Shown here piece by piece: positions 9,272 to 18,277 of a DNA stretch of 64,000 bases. The notes below the pieces were generated by a model. That model worked only from the letters and a program-made list of their open reading frames with translations. It was not told the origin of the DNA and made no database searches. This DNA comes from Cytobacillus horneckiae (GTDB lineage: Bacteria > Bacillota > Bacilli > Bacillales > Cytobacillaceae). Position 1 is the first letter of the stretch, and every line of letters begins with the position of its first letter. Made by a program: the position numbers and the translations under genes. Where the stretch lies: assembly GCF_002835735.1 (NCBI RefSeq), contig NZ_PISD01000006.1, forward strand, positions 32,486 through 96,485, in the 5' to 3' direction.

Positions 9272-9310
9272 GAGCTTTGGCATGAAGATTAGCGACCAAA
9301 GCTCCTTTTT
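9272..9310 (+). terminator. terminator of nrnA
   Basis: GAGCTTTGG / CCAAAGCTC stem with a TTTTT tail. Confidence 0.8.
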
Positions 9311-9330
9311 AAAATGTAGAAGGATTGAAG

Positions 9331-9837
9331 TTAATCCAGCATCAGCTCTACTTTAATTGTGATAGTAGTGAAAATAATCATCTCCGTTATTTTAACACGG
9401 TATCGCTTCCCGTTAAGCGTGTGTGTTTTATTGCTTATAATACGCTTAGTGAGCTCAGTGCTTTTGGCTACTGTATCAATATCCTTTCCCATCAGCATAT
9501 TTATATCTTCTTTAATCTTATCTTCTGTTTCGTAAAGGCTGTATAGATCCAGCTTATATTTATCAACTGCGGCGTCATCTATTTTTACGATAATCTCCTG
9601 TACTGTCAGCAGCTCTTCATTTTCTTGATTAAGCTTTTTAAATTCCTCCTGCCAGATTTCCTTCTCCTTCGTTAATTCTGTTATCGTAGCTTTTTGCGTT
9701 CGGATTTCCAAACTGTACCTTTCCTGCCATTCACCAAAGATGTAGACAAAAATACACCAGCTGATGACAGCGCCTATGGCCATACCGGCAAAAAAACGTT
9801 GCCATGAAGGCCTGCGATAATAAGGAGCCACTCTCAT
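9331..9837 (-). CDS. ytrI: sporulation membrane protein YtrI
   Basis: A 168-residue protein, close to the B. subtilis length. An N-terminal basic stretch (RVAPYYRRPSWQR) is followed by one transmembrane helix (about residues 17-36, AGMAIGAVISWCIFVYIFG). Next comes a long heptad-rich coiled coil (about 45-85, with ITELTKEKEIWQEEFKKL) and a C-terminal globular part. In B. subtilis YtrI and YtrH are mother-cell proteins needed for efficient sporulation. The start ATG overlaps the ytrH stop as ATGA, so the two are translationally coupled; AGGAGC lies upstream. Confidence 0.88.
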   Translation of the reverse strand: MRVAPYYRRPSWQRFFAGMAIGAVISWCIFVYIFGEWQERYSLEIRTQKATITELTKEKEIWQEEFKKLNQENEELLTVQEIIVKIDDAAVDKYKLDLYSLYETEDKIKEDINMLMGKDIDTVAKSTELTKRIISNKTHTLNGKRYRVKITEMIIFTTITIKVELMLD

Positions 9838-10172
9838 CGGGAAATATGCTCCTGTGTAAGCCAAATAATCAGCTGCGCTCCTGATTGTGCCCCGCCAAAA
9901 GCAGCAAGGATTAAGAGGCATTGCTTTACAATATCTTTTGTTTGGCCGTGCAGCACGCCGCGCTCAAAGCTGTACACTGCATCGAATGTACCGCCAATTG
10001 CAGCAATAATGGCCCAGATTCTTATCGAATTAGACAGGTTAAATATTTCAGTAAGCGGCGGCTTTCCAGTAATGAATGCTGCAATGCCGCCAATAATTGA
10101 CCCGCCGATTAATACGCCTAACGCAATAAAATAACTTTCAATTAATGAAGAAAAGAAGGGCTGTTCGTTCAT
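9834..10172 (-). CDS. ytrH: sporulation membrane protein YtrH
   Basis: A 112-residue protein with three hydrophobic segments, a first helix SYFIALGVLIGGSIIGGIAA and glycine-rich turns typical of YtrH. It is the first gene of the ytrH-ytrI pair, which in B. subtilis is transcribed in the mother cell. Start ATG 10172 is preceded by AAGGATGG at 8 nt; the in-frame ATG at 10184 lies inside that ribosome site and is rejected. A CATATGATT element upstream on the minus strand could be a sigma-E -10, but its -35 is poor. Divergent from dnaE. Confidence 0.88.
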   Translation of the reverse strand: MNEQPFFSSLIESYFIALGVLIGGSIIGGIAAFITGKPPLTEIFNLSNSIRIWAIIAAIGGTFDAVYSFERGVLHGQTKDIVKQCLLILAAFGGAQSGAQLIIWLTQEHISR

Positions 10173-10375
10173 AATGAAAACCATCCTTACAACAGATTTT
10201 ATATACTGCTCTGTGAAGAAAAAGATCCTTACTCAATCATATGGACAATCCTTTTTATTTATGTTTAAACCGCACGAATTTCTTAAATGATTGACTGCAA
10301 ATAAATCATCTGTTTTATTTTTGAAAACAAACGTTCTATAATGAAAATAGAAGAATAGTTAGGGTGTGAACAAAA

Positions 10376-13300
10376 TTGTCATTTATTCACTTGCAGGTTT
10401 ATAGTGCGTACAGCTTATTAACAAGCACTGCCAAGGCTGATCAGCTCGTTGCTTCAGCTAAGCAGAAGGGCTTCAAAAGTATTGCGATGACGGATCGGAA
10501 TGTAATGTACGGTGCGGCTCACTTCTATAAAGAATGTAGAAAGCAGGGAATCAAGCCGATTCTTGGCCTAACTGCGGATGTCCTTAGTGATCATGATCAA
10601 ACAGCTTATCCAATCGTCCTATTAGCAAAAAATCATCAAGGCTTTCAAAACTTATTAAAAATCTCAAGCAGTATTCAGACAATCGCTGAAGACGGCTTGC
10701 CTATTAAATGGCTAAAGGCTTATTCAAGAGGGCTATATTGCTTAAGCCCAGGTATAGAAGGTGAAATCGAACGTCATTTAGTAAATGATGATTTCGAACA
10801 GGCGAAAAAGACAGCATTGTGCTATAAAAATATCTTTGAACAGAATCATTTTTATTTTTCTTTGCAAAATCACGGAACGGCAGATGAAAAAAATATTTAT
10901 CAGAAGCTGAAAAAATTATCTGGAGACACCGGAATTCCAATGGCTGCTACTAATGCAGTCTATTATATTGAGAAACAGGATGCTTTTGCCCAGGAATGTC
11001 TGTTAGCGATACGAAATGGCGAAAAGCTTGAGGAAGAGGGCAGAGAGCGATTAGAAGGTGCGGAGTATTATATGAAAACCGCCAGTGAAATGGCGAATCT
11101 TTTTGCAGATGATCCTGATGCGCTTCTTCATACGATACAAATTGCAAATGACTGTAATGTAACGATAGAGTTTGGAATAAAGAATTTACCTAAGTATCCA
11201 ATTGATGCGGACCAATCTGCAGATGAACTGCTGGAAGTGCTTTGTAGGAAAGGCTTAGAAGAAAGATATGAAAATGTTACTGACAAGGAAAGAAGCCGGT
11301 TGGAGTATGAGCTATCTGTCATACAAAAAATGAATTTCAGTGATTATTTTCTAATCGTAGCTGATTTTATGAAATACTGCAGAGAAAACCGGATTTTGAC
11401 AGGACCTGGAAGGGGGTCAGCAGCGGGATCTATTGTTGCATATGTCCTTTTTATTACAGATGTGGATCCAATCGGATATGGTCTTTTATTCGAACGGTTT
11501 TTAAACCCTGATAGGATCTCTATGCCTGATATAGATATTGATTTTCCGGACCATAGAAGAGATGAAGTCATTCAATATGTTGCCAAAAAGTATGGCAAGC
11601 AGCATGTAGCCCAAATTATTACCTTTGGAACAATGGCTGCTAAGGCGGTGCTGCGAGATGTCGGACGTGCTTTTGGCTTAAATCCCAAGGAACTTGATCA
11701 GCTTTCAAAAACGATACCTAATAGGCTCGGCGTAACGCTAAACGATGCAATGAAGGAATCAACGCCGCTAAGAGAGTTTATGAATCAATCGGAGATTAAT
11801 CGAAAGCTATGTGAAACGGCTCTTAAATTAGAAGGCTTGCCGAGACACTCTTCTACTCACGCTGCAGGGGTTGTCATAAGCGAGCAGCCTCTCGTACAGG
11901 TCATTCCTGTTCTAGAAGGTCACGAGGATGTTTATTTAACACAATATACAATGGAGCATTTGGAGGATGTCGGCCTGCTGAAAATGGATTTCTTAGGATT
12001 GAGAAACCTTTCCTTAATCGAAAATATCCTTCTTTCTATTAAAAAAAGCACCGGGAAAGAACTGGATATAAAACGTATACCTTTAAATGATGCTAAAGTG
12101 TTTAAGGTGCTTAGCAGCGGTGAAACAACAGGTATTTTCCAGCTGGAATCAAGCGGGATGCGAAGCGTTCTAAAAAGGCTTCAGCCGACAAACTTTGAAG
12201 ATATCGTGGCGGTTAATGCCTTATATCGACCAGGTCCAATGGAAAATATTCCGCTGTACATTGATAGAAAGCATGGGAAACAAGAACTTGAATTTCCGCA
12301 CCCTGATCTGGAGCCAATATTGAAATCGACGCATGGAGTCATCGTCTACCAAGAGCAGATTATGCAAATCGCGGCAAAGATGGCAGGCTTTACTTTAGGT
12401 GAAGCTGATTTATTAAGAAGAGCAGTAAGTAAAAAACAGAAGGAAATACTAGATAGAGAGCGTGCACACTTTGTCCAAGGAGCAAAGGGGAAGGGGTATA
12501 CGGGACAAACAGCAAATGACATTTATGATTATATTGTCAAATTTGCCAACTATGGCTTTAACCGGAGCCATGCGGTTGCGTACAGTTTAATTTCATACCA
12601 GCTCGCTTACTTAAAAACACATTACCCACTGCATTTTATGGCTGCATTATTAACCTCTGTTATCGGAAATGAGAGCAGAATTGCACAATATGTTAATGAA
12701 TCTAAGCAAATGGATATTACCGTATTGGCACCTTCCATAAATAAAAGTGTATTTCCATTTACTGTGGAGAAAGATGCAATTAGATATAGTATTGCTGCTG
12801 TAAAAGGGGTAGGCGCTAATGCGTTGAAGGAAATCTTCCGTGCGCGTAGAAATAAGTATTTTACAGATTTATTTGATTTTTGTGTTCAAGTATCGCCTAA
12901 AATTATCAATCGCAAATTATTAGAGATGCTCGTTCATTCAGGCTGCTTCGATGAATTTGGTGAAGACCGGGCAACATTGCTGGCGAGTCTTGATGTTGCA
13001 ATTGAACATGCGGATCTTGTTCATCCGGGAGATGATCAATTTGATATGTTTACTGATGATGATTTCTTCCCAAAGCCTAAATATACAGAAGTAGATCCGA
13101 TTCGGACAGAAGACAAGCTGTTCTTTGAAAAAGAAGCGTTAGGATTATATTTATCTGCTCATCCGGTATCAATATATGAAGCTGCATTTCCAGCACTTGG
13201 AGCAGTGACATTAAGGAGTTTAACAGGCAAGAGAGAAAATACGCAAATATCGAGTGTCGTGTATCTTACGGAAGTAAAGAAAATAAGAACGAAAAAAGGA

Positions 13301-13741
13301 GAGGCGATGGCATTTCTTTCAATCAGCGATCAAACAGGCGATATGGAAGCTGTTGTTTTTCCGAAAGTATTTAATCGCAGCAGTCATCTATTATCTCAAG
13401 GAAGGGTTCTTTTCCTTCACGGCAATACCGAAGAAAGAAATGGAAAAATCCAATTCATTGTGCGCAGTGCTGATGAAATTGATAGGATAATTGAAAAAAT
13501 CAACAATCGGCCGCCGACTCTTTATTTGAAGTTAATGGAGGAAAAGGAAACGAAGGAAAATCTTTATTCTCTAAAAGAGTTAATTTCGCAAAATAAAGGG
13601 GACACGCCTGTGGTGCTTTATTATGAAAGCACTAAGAAAACAATCAGATTAGGAGAGAATGATTACATTCATCCGTCAAAAATAATCATCGAACGACTAA
13701 AGAATACATTTGGCAAGGATAATGTAATTTTGAGAGGTTAG
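10376..13741 (+). CDS. dnaE: DNA polymerase III alpha subunit DnaE
   Basis: Error-prone replicative polymerase of 1121 residues. In Bacillus it extends RNA primers before handing over to PolC. Order: PHP domain (1-~210), polymerase palm with PDIDIDFPDHRR near residue 383-394 (catalytic Asp), fingers (RPGPMENIP, GVIVYQEQIMQIA, FNRSHAVAYSLISYQLAYLK), helix-hairpin-helix region, and C-terminal OB-fold (about 950-1040). The PHP metal motifs look degraded: HLQVYS instead of HxHxH-like, and TDRN instead of TDH. TTG start with AGGGTG upstream. A TATAAT at 10337-10342 is overlapped by a half-conserved LexA-like box. No terminator is evident downstream. Confidence 0.96.
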   Translation: MSFIHLQVYSAYSLLTSTAKADQLVASAKQKGFKSIAMTDRNVMYGAAHFYKECRKQGIKPILGLTADVLSDHDQTAYPIVLLAKNHQGFQNLLKISSSIQTIAEDGLPIKWLKAYSRGLYCLSPGIEGEIERHLVNDDFEQAKKTALCYKNIFEQNHFYFSLQNHGTADEKNIYQKLKKLSGDTGIPMAATNAVYYIEKQDAFAQECLLAIRNGEKLEEEGRERLEGAEYYMKTASEMANLFADDPDALLHTIQIANDCNVTIEFGIKNLPKYPIDADQSADELLEVLCRKGLEERYENVTDKERSRLEYELSVIQKMNFSDYFLIVADFMKYCRENRILTGPGRGSAAGSIVAYVLFITDVDPIGYGLLFERFLNPDRISMPDIDIDFPDHRRDEVIQYVAKKYGKQHVAQIITFGTMAAKAVLRDVGRAFGLNPKELDQLSKTIPNRLGVTLNDAMKESTPLREFMNQSEINRKLCETALKLEGLPRHSSTHAAGVVISEQPLVQVIPVLEGHEDVYLTQYTMEHLEDVGLLKMDFLGLRNLSLIENILLSIKKSTGKELDIKRIPLNDAKVFKVLSSGETTGIFQLESSGMRSVLKRLQPTNFEDIVAVNALYRPGPMENIPLYIDRKHGKQELEFPHPDLEPILKSTHGVIVYQEQIMQIAAKMAGFTLGEADLLRRAVSKKQKEILDRERAHFVQGAKGKGYTGQTANDIYDYIVKFANYGFNRSHAVAYSLISYQLAYLKTHYPLHFMAALLTSVIGNESRIAQYVNESKQMDITVLAPSINKSVFPFTVEKDAIRYSIAAVKGVGANALKEIFRARRNKYFTDLFDFCVQVSPKIINRKLLEMLVHSGCFDEFGEDRATLLASLDVAIEHADLVHPGDDQFDMFTDDDFFPKPKYTEVDPIRTEDKLFFEKEALGLYLSAHPVSIYEAAFPALGAVTLRSLTGKRENTQISSVVYLTEVKKIRTKKGEAMAFLSISDQTGDMEAVVFPKVFNRSSHLLSQGRVLFLHGNTEERNGKIQFIVRSADEIDRIIEKINNRPPTLYLKLMEEKETKENLYSLKELISQNKGDTPVVLYYESTKKTIRLGENDYIHPSKIIIERLKNTFGKDNVILRG

Positions 13742-13743
13742 TC

Positions 13744-13771
13744 TTTACAACTATATCATTTATGTTATATT
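13744..13771 (+). promoter_or_regulatory. promoter of ytsJ-GntR operon
   Basis: TTTACA, 16-nt spacer, extended TGtTATATT. The GntR-type operator begins 12 nt downstream of the -10, around the expected transcription start. Confidence 0.55.
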
Positions 13772-13783
13772 GTAAACAGAAAC

Positions 13784-13794
13784 TGGTCTGACCA
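13784..13794. promoter_or_regulatory. GntR/FCD operator candidate upstream of ytsJ
   Basis: TGGTCTGACCA matches the TNGTNNNACNA core of FadR-subfamily GntR operators and the site upstream of accD at 16031-16041. Confidence 0.6.
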
Positions 13795-13969
13795 CTGTGT
13801 TGAATTTGGATAAGCACATATATATTATTCATAATTAATCATATGTTATTATCAAATCATCATTCTTAAAATTGCAACCTATTCATTCCTACATAACGGA
13901 ATGACTTTATTTTTAAAAGAAAAAATAAATAATTAAATTCATAAATGGGGCTATAAGGGGTGGTTATTA

Positions 13970-15208
13970 ATGACTCTTAGAGATGAAGCATTAAATATGC
14001 ATAGAGTTCATAAAGGTAAATTAGAATCAAAATCAAAGGTACAGGTACGCAACGCAAAGGACTTAAGCTTAGCTTATTCACCAGGTGTAGCTGAACCATG
14101 TAAAGAAATTTATGATAAGCCTGAAACAGTATACGAATACACAATGAAGGGAAATATGGTAGCAGTTGTTTCTGATGGAACAGCGGTTTTAGGGCTGGGT
14201 AATATTGGACCTGAAGCTGCGCTGCCTGTTATGGAAGGAAAAGCTGTATTATTCAAGAGCTTTGCTGGCGTAGATGCCTTTCCAATCTGTTTAAATACAA
14301 ATAAAATTGATAAGATTGTAGAAACAGTAAAATTATTAGAGCCGACATTTGGCGGTGTCAACCTAGAGGATATTGCTGCACCGAATTGTTTCTATATTGA
14401 AGAGCGACTAAAAAAAGAAGCAAATATTCCTGTATTTCATGATGATCAGCACGGCACAGCAATTGTGACGGTTGCGGGTCTTGTGAATGCATTAAAGCTG
14501 GCAGGCAAGAAAATGAATGAAATTAAAGTGGTGGCAAATGGTGCCGGAGCTGCTGGAATTGCTATTATCAAACTGCTATATAGATATGGTGTAAGGGATA
14601 TTATCATGTGCGATACGAAGGGCGCGATTTATGAAGGCCGTCCAAATGGCATGAATGATATTAAAAGTGAAGTTGCTAGATTTACAAACAGAAATGGTGA
14701 AAAAGGCAGCCTTGCTGATGTAATTAAAGGTGCTGACGTATTTATTGGCGTCTCAGTTGCCGGTGCTTTAACAGCAGAAATGGTAGAATCAATGAAAGAG
14801 AATCCTATTATTTTTGCAATGGCAAATCCAACGCCTGAAATCATGCCAAGTGAAGCAAAAGCGGCAGGAGCATTGGTTGTGGGGACAGGTCGTTCTGATT
14901 TCCCTAACCAGGTGAATAACGTATTAGCCTTCCCTGGAATATTCAGAGGCGCCTTAGATGTTAGGGCAACACATATTAATGAACAAATGAAAGTGGCTGC
15001 TGTAGAAGCGATTGCTAGCTTAATTTCAAAGGATGAACTGAATGCGGATTATGTGATTCCTGCTCCATTTGACTCACGTGTGGCACCAGCTGTTGCAGCT
15101 GCTGTAGCAAAGGCTGCAATGGAAACAGGTGTGGCGAGGCTGAAGGTTGATCCTGAAGAAATTAAGAGAAAAACGGAACAATTAGCGGTCATAGGAAAAA
15201 GTGAGTGA
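13970..15208 (+). CDS. ytsJ: NAD(P)-dependent malic enzyme YtsJ
   Basis: A 412-residue bacterial-type malic enzyme that decarboxylates malate to pyruvate with NAD(P)H formation. B. subtilis YtsJ is the NADP-preferring paralog at this same locus. Seen: the Tyr in LAYSPGVAEPC (near residue 37-47), the Lys region FPICLNTNKID, metal-binding acidic patch ED..N..F with HDDQHGTA near 160-167, and nucleotide-binding NGAGAAGIAI near 190-199. Start ATG has AGGGGTGG upstream. It is co-oriented with, and 9 nt upstream of, the GntR regulator gene. The operator at 13784 suggests control by that regulator (inference). NADPH from this step would serve the fatty acid synthesis started by accDA downstream. Confidence 0.95.
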   Translation: MTLRDEALNMHRVHKGKLESKSKVQVRNAKDLSLAYSPGVAEPCKEIYDKPETVYEYTMKGNMVAVVSDGTAVLGLGNIGPEAALPVMEGKAVLFKSFAGVDAFPICLNTNKIDKIVETVKLLEPTFGGVNLEDIAAPNCFYIEERLKKEANIPVFHDDQHGTAIVTVAGLVNALKLAGKKMNEIKVVANGAGAAGIAIIKLLYRYGVRDIIMCDTKGAIYEGRPNGMNDIKSEVARFTNRNGEKGSLADVIKGADVFIGVSVAGALTAEMVESMKENPIIFAMANPTPEIMPSEAKAAGALVVGTGRSDFPNQVNNVLAFPGIFRGALDVRATHINEQMKVAAVEAIASLISKDELNADYVIPAPFDSRVAPAVAAAVAKAAMETGVARLKVDPEEIKRKTEQLAVIGKSE

Positions 15209-15217
15209 TCAATAATA

Positions 15218-15841
15218 GTGAGTGCACCGGAAAGCTCTACAAAGGTTTATATTGAAATTGTTAAACAATTACGTAATATGATACAAGTAGAAGGTTATCA
15301 AGCTGGTGATAAACTTCCTTCTGAACGGGAATTGTCTGAACGCCTAAGTGTTGGGCGTTCTTCCGTTCGTGAGGCTTTTAGAGCACTCGAGCTTTTAGGG
15401 CTGATTGAAACGAGAAGAGGAGAAGGGACATTTATTAGAGATTTTCGGGGCCATAATCTCGTACAGCTTCTCAGTACCTTCATCCTTCAAGATGACCGGG
15501 CAAGAACTGATATTAAAGAAACGAAATATCTTATTGAATGGGACTGTTTATGGCTAGCCGCAAAAAAGGTCAGTGAAGAAGAGCTTCAATCTTTTAGAAA
15601 CTGGGCTGAATCAACAGTTTACACTGATGATGAATTTTTTTATCACATCATTCTTCTAGCAGATAATCATCTATTTATGAGAATGTGGACGATTTTAAAG
15701 GATTATTATAATTCTCTTAAATTTGATCAAGAACCAGTGGCGAAAGCTGATTATATAAAATTAGTTGATTCCTTGCTGAGCTATAATGAGCAATTAATAA
15801 AAGATCAATATTGTAAAATAAGAAATTTGTCGAGTATTTAA
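15218..15841 (+). CDS. GntR family regulator, FadR subfamily with shortened FCD domain
   Basis: A 207-residue transcription factor. The N-terminal winged helix (about residues 8-70) is typical GntR: GDKLPSERELSERLSVGRSSVREAFRALELLGLIETRRGEGTF, split here as PSERELSERL and SVREAFRALE. The C-terminal helical FCD ligand domain is short: the FYHIILLADN segment is present, but the last helix lacks the two His residues that usually complete the metal site. GTG start with a weak ribosome site, 9 nt after ytsJ. Two near-identical TGGTCTGRCCA sites, before ytsJ and before accD, are its likely operators. Ligand unknown; malate, acyl-CoA or another carboxylate is possible. Confidence 0.85.
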   Translation: MSAPESSTKVYIEIVKQLRNMIQVEGYQAGDKLPSERELSERLSVGRSSVREAFRALELLGLIETRRGEGTFIRDFRGHNLVQLLSTFILQDDRARTDIKETKYLIEWDCLWLAAKKVSEEELQSFRNWAESTVYTDDEFFYHIILLADNHLFMRMWTILKDYYNSLKFDQEPVAKADYIKLVDSLLSYNEQLIKDQYCKIRNLSSI

Positions 15842-15853
15842 CGACAATTTTTT
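15825..15853 (+). terminator. terminator of the ytsJ-GntR operon
   Basis: TTGTCG / CGACAA stem with the regulator's stop codon in the loop and TTTTTT after it. Confidence 0.75.
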
Positions 15854-15977
15854 GCACTTTTTTCATCCTTTTTACTGTATAGTGAAAGGACAAGCAGTCA
15901 TTGGAGATTGTTTTAGCTGAATGGAAAATTTAGTGTTCAAAAGCGAGTGCTCCTAAATGACTAGTAGAACATTGTAA

Positions 15978-16021
15978 AAGAAAAACTAGGCATTCGCCAG
16001 CGGTGAACGTCAAGTTCTTCT
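15978..16021. repeat. degenerate copy of the CATTCGCC hairpin repeat
   Basis: AGAAAAACTAGGCATTCGCC ... TCAAGTTCTTCT resembles the terminal hairpin of the long copy at 16265-16407 but its inner arm is decayed. It lies in the 583-bp gap between the regulator and accD, which has no convincing gene. Confidence 0.5.
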
Positions 16022-16024
16022 AAA

Positions 16025-16047
16025 CCTAAGTGGTCTGGCCACTTAGG
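16025..16047. promoter_or_regulatory. GntR/FCD operator candidate upstream of accDA
   Basis: 9-bp arms CCTAAGTGG / CCACTTAGG around TCTGG; the core TGGTCTGGCCA (16031-16041) matches the site upstream of ytsJ at 10 of 11 positions. No T-run follows, so a terminator is unlikely. Confidence 0.6.
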
Positions 16048-16264
16048 TATTTGGTAATGATTGTTAGAGGGATAGAAAAAAGTTGCAATCATATTCTTTT
16101 TTTTACTGTTAATGATGAAAGGTGTACATTTTTCAAGTGAGAAAAATATCTAGCTCAAGCGTCTGCCCTCCTCCATGGTTTAAGCTATCCCCCCTGAAAG
16201 GTAAACTGCATCTTTCTTTTGTGAGGCTAACTGATATCCAAACGGATGAGCATGTCGCTAGTGC

Positions 16265-16407
16265 TTTTCTAAGCTAGTAAGGAAGTTAACTTAATTATCT
16301 TGCTAAAGTAAAATACACTTTAGCATTGTTGGATTCAAGTTAAAATATCGCATTAGAAAAACTGAGGCATTCGCCGAAAAACTTGGCGAACGCCAAGTTT
16401 TTCTAAT
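16265..16407. repeat. long copy of a dispersed hairpin repeat, upstream of accD
   Basis: About 143 bp alignable to 44301-44440 upstream of dnaB (shared: GTTAACTTAATTA-like start, AAAATATCGCAT, CATTCGCC). The end is a perfect terminal inverted repeat ATTAGAAAAACT / AGTTTTTCTAAT enclosing TTGGCG-AA-CGCCAA. The hairpin ends 17 nt before the accD start codon. Confidence 0.65.
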
Positions 16408-16424
16408 AACAGGGAGGTTTCACC

Positions 16425-17297
16425 TTGCTTATTAAAGAGATCTTTACAAAATCTAAAAAGAAAAAATATGCAACGATTCCATCGGAAGCAGCAAAACAAG
16501 ATGTTCCAGAAGGTATCATGACAAAATGTCCGGAATGTAAAAAAATAATGTATACAAAAGAAATTATGAAAAACGTAAAAGTATGCATAAATTGCGGCTA
16601 TCATCATCCAATGAATGCAAAAGAGCGTTTTGACAGCTTCTTAGATGAGGGAACATTTGAAGAATTAAATGCAGAGATGATATCCGAAAACCCATTGAAT
16701 TTTCCTGATTATCTAGAGAAAGTAGAGAAAGACAGGAAGAAAACGAATATTAATGAAGCGGTCGTCACTGGAATCGGACATGTAGAGGGGAATAAAATCG
16801 TGATGGCAGTGATGGACTCTACTTTCCGTATGGGCAGTATGGGATCTGTAGTGGGAGAAAAAATCACGCGTGCCATTGAGAAAGCTGATGAACTGAATGT
16901 ACCTTTCATCATCTTTACTGCATCCGGAGGAGCCAGAATGCAGGAGGGTGTATTAAGCTTAATGCAGATGGCAAAAACAAGTGTAGCACTAAAAAGATTT
17001 AGCGATAATGGCGGATTAATCATTTCAATTATGACTCACCCGACAACTGGTGGAGTTTCAGCAAGCTTTGCATCACTTGGAGACTTTAATTTTGCCGAGC
17101 CAGGTGCCTTAATCGGATTTGCTGGACGTAGAATCATTGAGCAAACGATTAGAGAAGAATTGCCTGAGGATTTTCAAACAGCCGAATTTCTTTTAAAGCA
17201 TGGTCAATTAGATGCAGTAATAAATAGAATTGAATTAAAAGAACAGATTGCCAATATTCTTTCCATACATCAACCAGGAGGTGAGCTCAAATGGTAG
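16425..17297 (+). CDS. accD: acetyl-CoA carboxylase carboxyltransferase beta subunit
   Basis: With AccA forms the carboxyltransferase that moves CO2 from biotin to acetyl-CoA, giving malonyl-CoA, the first committed step of fatty acid synthesis. 290 residues. An N-terminal zinc ribbon CPEC...CINCG (about residues 31-54) is followed by the crotonase-like fold with the oxyanion glycines [11 protein letters not shown] and [15 protein letters not shown] start with AGGGAGG at good spacing. It overlaps accA by 7 nt, so the two are translationally coupled. A hairpin repeat and a GntR-type operator lie upstream. The separate biotin carboxylase genes are not in the window. Confidence 0.97.
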   Translation: MLIKEIFTKSKKKKYATIPSEAAKQDVPEGIMTKCPECKKIMYTKEIMKNVKVCINCGYHHPMNAKERFDSFLDEGTFEELNAEMISENPLNFPDYLEKVEKDRKKTNINEAVVTGIGHVEGNKIVMAVMDSTFRMGSMGSVVGEKITRAIEKADELNVPFIIFTASGGARMQEGVLSLMQMAKTSVALKRFSDNGGLIISIMTHPTTGGVSASFASLGDFNFAEPGALIGFAGRRIIEQTIREELPEDFQTAEFLLKHGQLDAVINRIELKEQIANILSIHQPGGELKW

Positions 17298-18268
17298 GGG
17301 AACTAGAATTTGAACGTCCGATAATTGAATTAAGAAAAAGAATTACAGAGCTGCGAGAGTTCACTAAAACAGCAGATGTAGATCTTACATCAGAAATTGA
17401 GAAACTGGAAGCAAGATTAGAAAAACTCGAAAAAGATATTTATGATAATATTCAGCCGTGGGATCGAGTTCAAATTGCCCGCCACCCTAATCGCCCCACT
17501 ACGCTGGATTATATTGAGCGTCTTTTTGAAGGGTTTTTCGAATGCCACGGAGATCGCACCTTTGGTGATGACGAAGCAATTGTAGGCGGGATTGCAAAAT
17601 TTCAAGGACATCCAGTTACAATTATCGGTCATCAACGTGGAAAGGACACGAAAGAAAATATACGAAGAAATTTTGGGATGCCTCATCCGGAAGGATATCG
17701 GAAGGCGCTTCGCCTAATGAAGCAAGCCGAAAAATTTCGCCGACCAATTATCTGCTTTATTGATACAAAAGGAGCCTATCCCGGCAAGGCAGCAGAAGAA
17801 AGAGGGCAAAGTGAAGCGATTGCCAAAAATTTATTTGAAATGGCCAGCCTAAAAGTGCCTGTTGTCTGCATCGTAATTGGAGAGGGCGGTAGCGGAGGTG
17901 CCTTAGCATTAGGGATTGGCAACCATATTCATATGCTTGAAAACTCAACTTATTCCGTCATCTCTCCTGAAGGAGCAGCCTCCATTCTTTGGAAGGATGC
18001 AGGACAAGCTAAGAAAGCTGCAGAATCTATGAGAATAACAGCACCAGATTTAAAGGAACTAGGTATAATAGAAGAAATCATTCCAGAAATCAAAGGTGGC
18101 GCTCATAAAGACGTTGATAAGCAAGCAGCTGAAATCGAAGCCATTCTTTATGAGTCGTTAAGAGAGCTTTCTCAATACAGCGAAGAACAATTGGTTGATC
18201 ATCGCTATGAAAAATATAAGTCAATTGGTAAATTTTCGTTTTTAAGAGAATATATTGGGGTAAAATAA
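17291..18268 (+). CDS. accA: acetyl-CoA carboxylase carboxyltransferase alpha subunit
   Basis: Second carboxyltransferase subunit, 325 residues, the usual length. An N-terminal coiled helix pair (residues 5-50, rich in Glu/Lys with [15 protein letters not shown]) is followed by the crotonase fold: [28 protein letters not shown] and the oxyanion region [12 protein letters not shown]. The ATG overlaps the accD end by 7 nt. The operon ends with a dispersed GC-rich repeat and then a terminator at 18482. Confidence 0.97.
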   Translation: MVGELEFERPIIELRKRITELREFTKTADVDLTSEIEKLEARLEKLEKDIYDNIQPWDRVQIARHPNRPTTLDYIERLFEGFFECHGDRTFGDDEAIVGGIAKFQGHPVTIIGHQRGKDTKENIRRNFGMPHPEGYRKALRLMKQAEKFRRPIICFIDTKGAYPGKAAEERGQSEAIAKNLFEMASLKVPVVCIVIGEGGSGGALALGIGNHIHMLENSTYSVISPEGAASILWKDAGQAKKAAESMRITAPDLKELGIIEEIIPEIKGGAHKDVDKQAAEIEAILYESLRELSQYSEEQLVDHRYEKYKSIGKFSFLREYIGVK

Positions 18269-18277
18269 AAACGTGCT

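Noticed and set aside
10173..10290. Sigma-E promoter of ytrHI
   Set aside because: CATATGATT resembles a -10, but the -35 candidates are poor or wrongly spaced.
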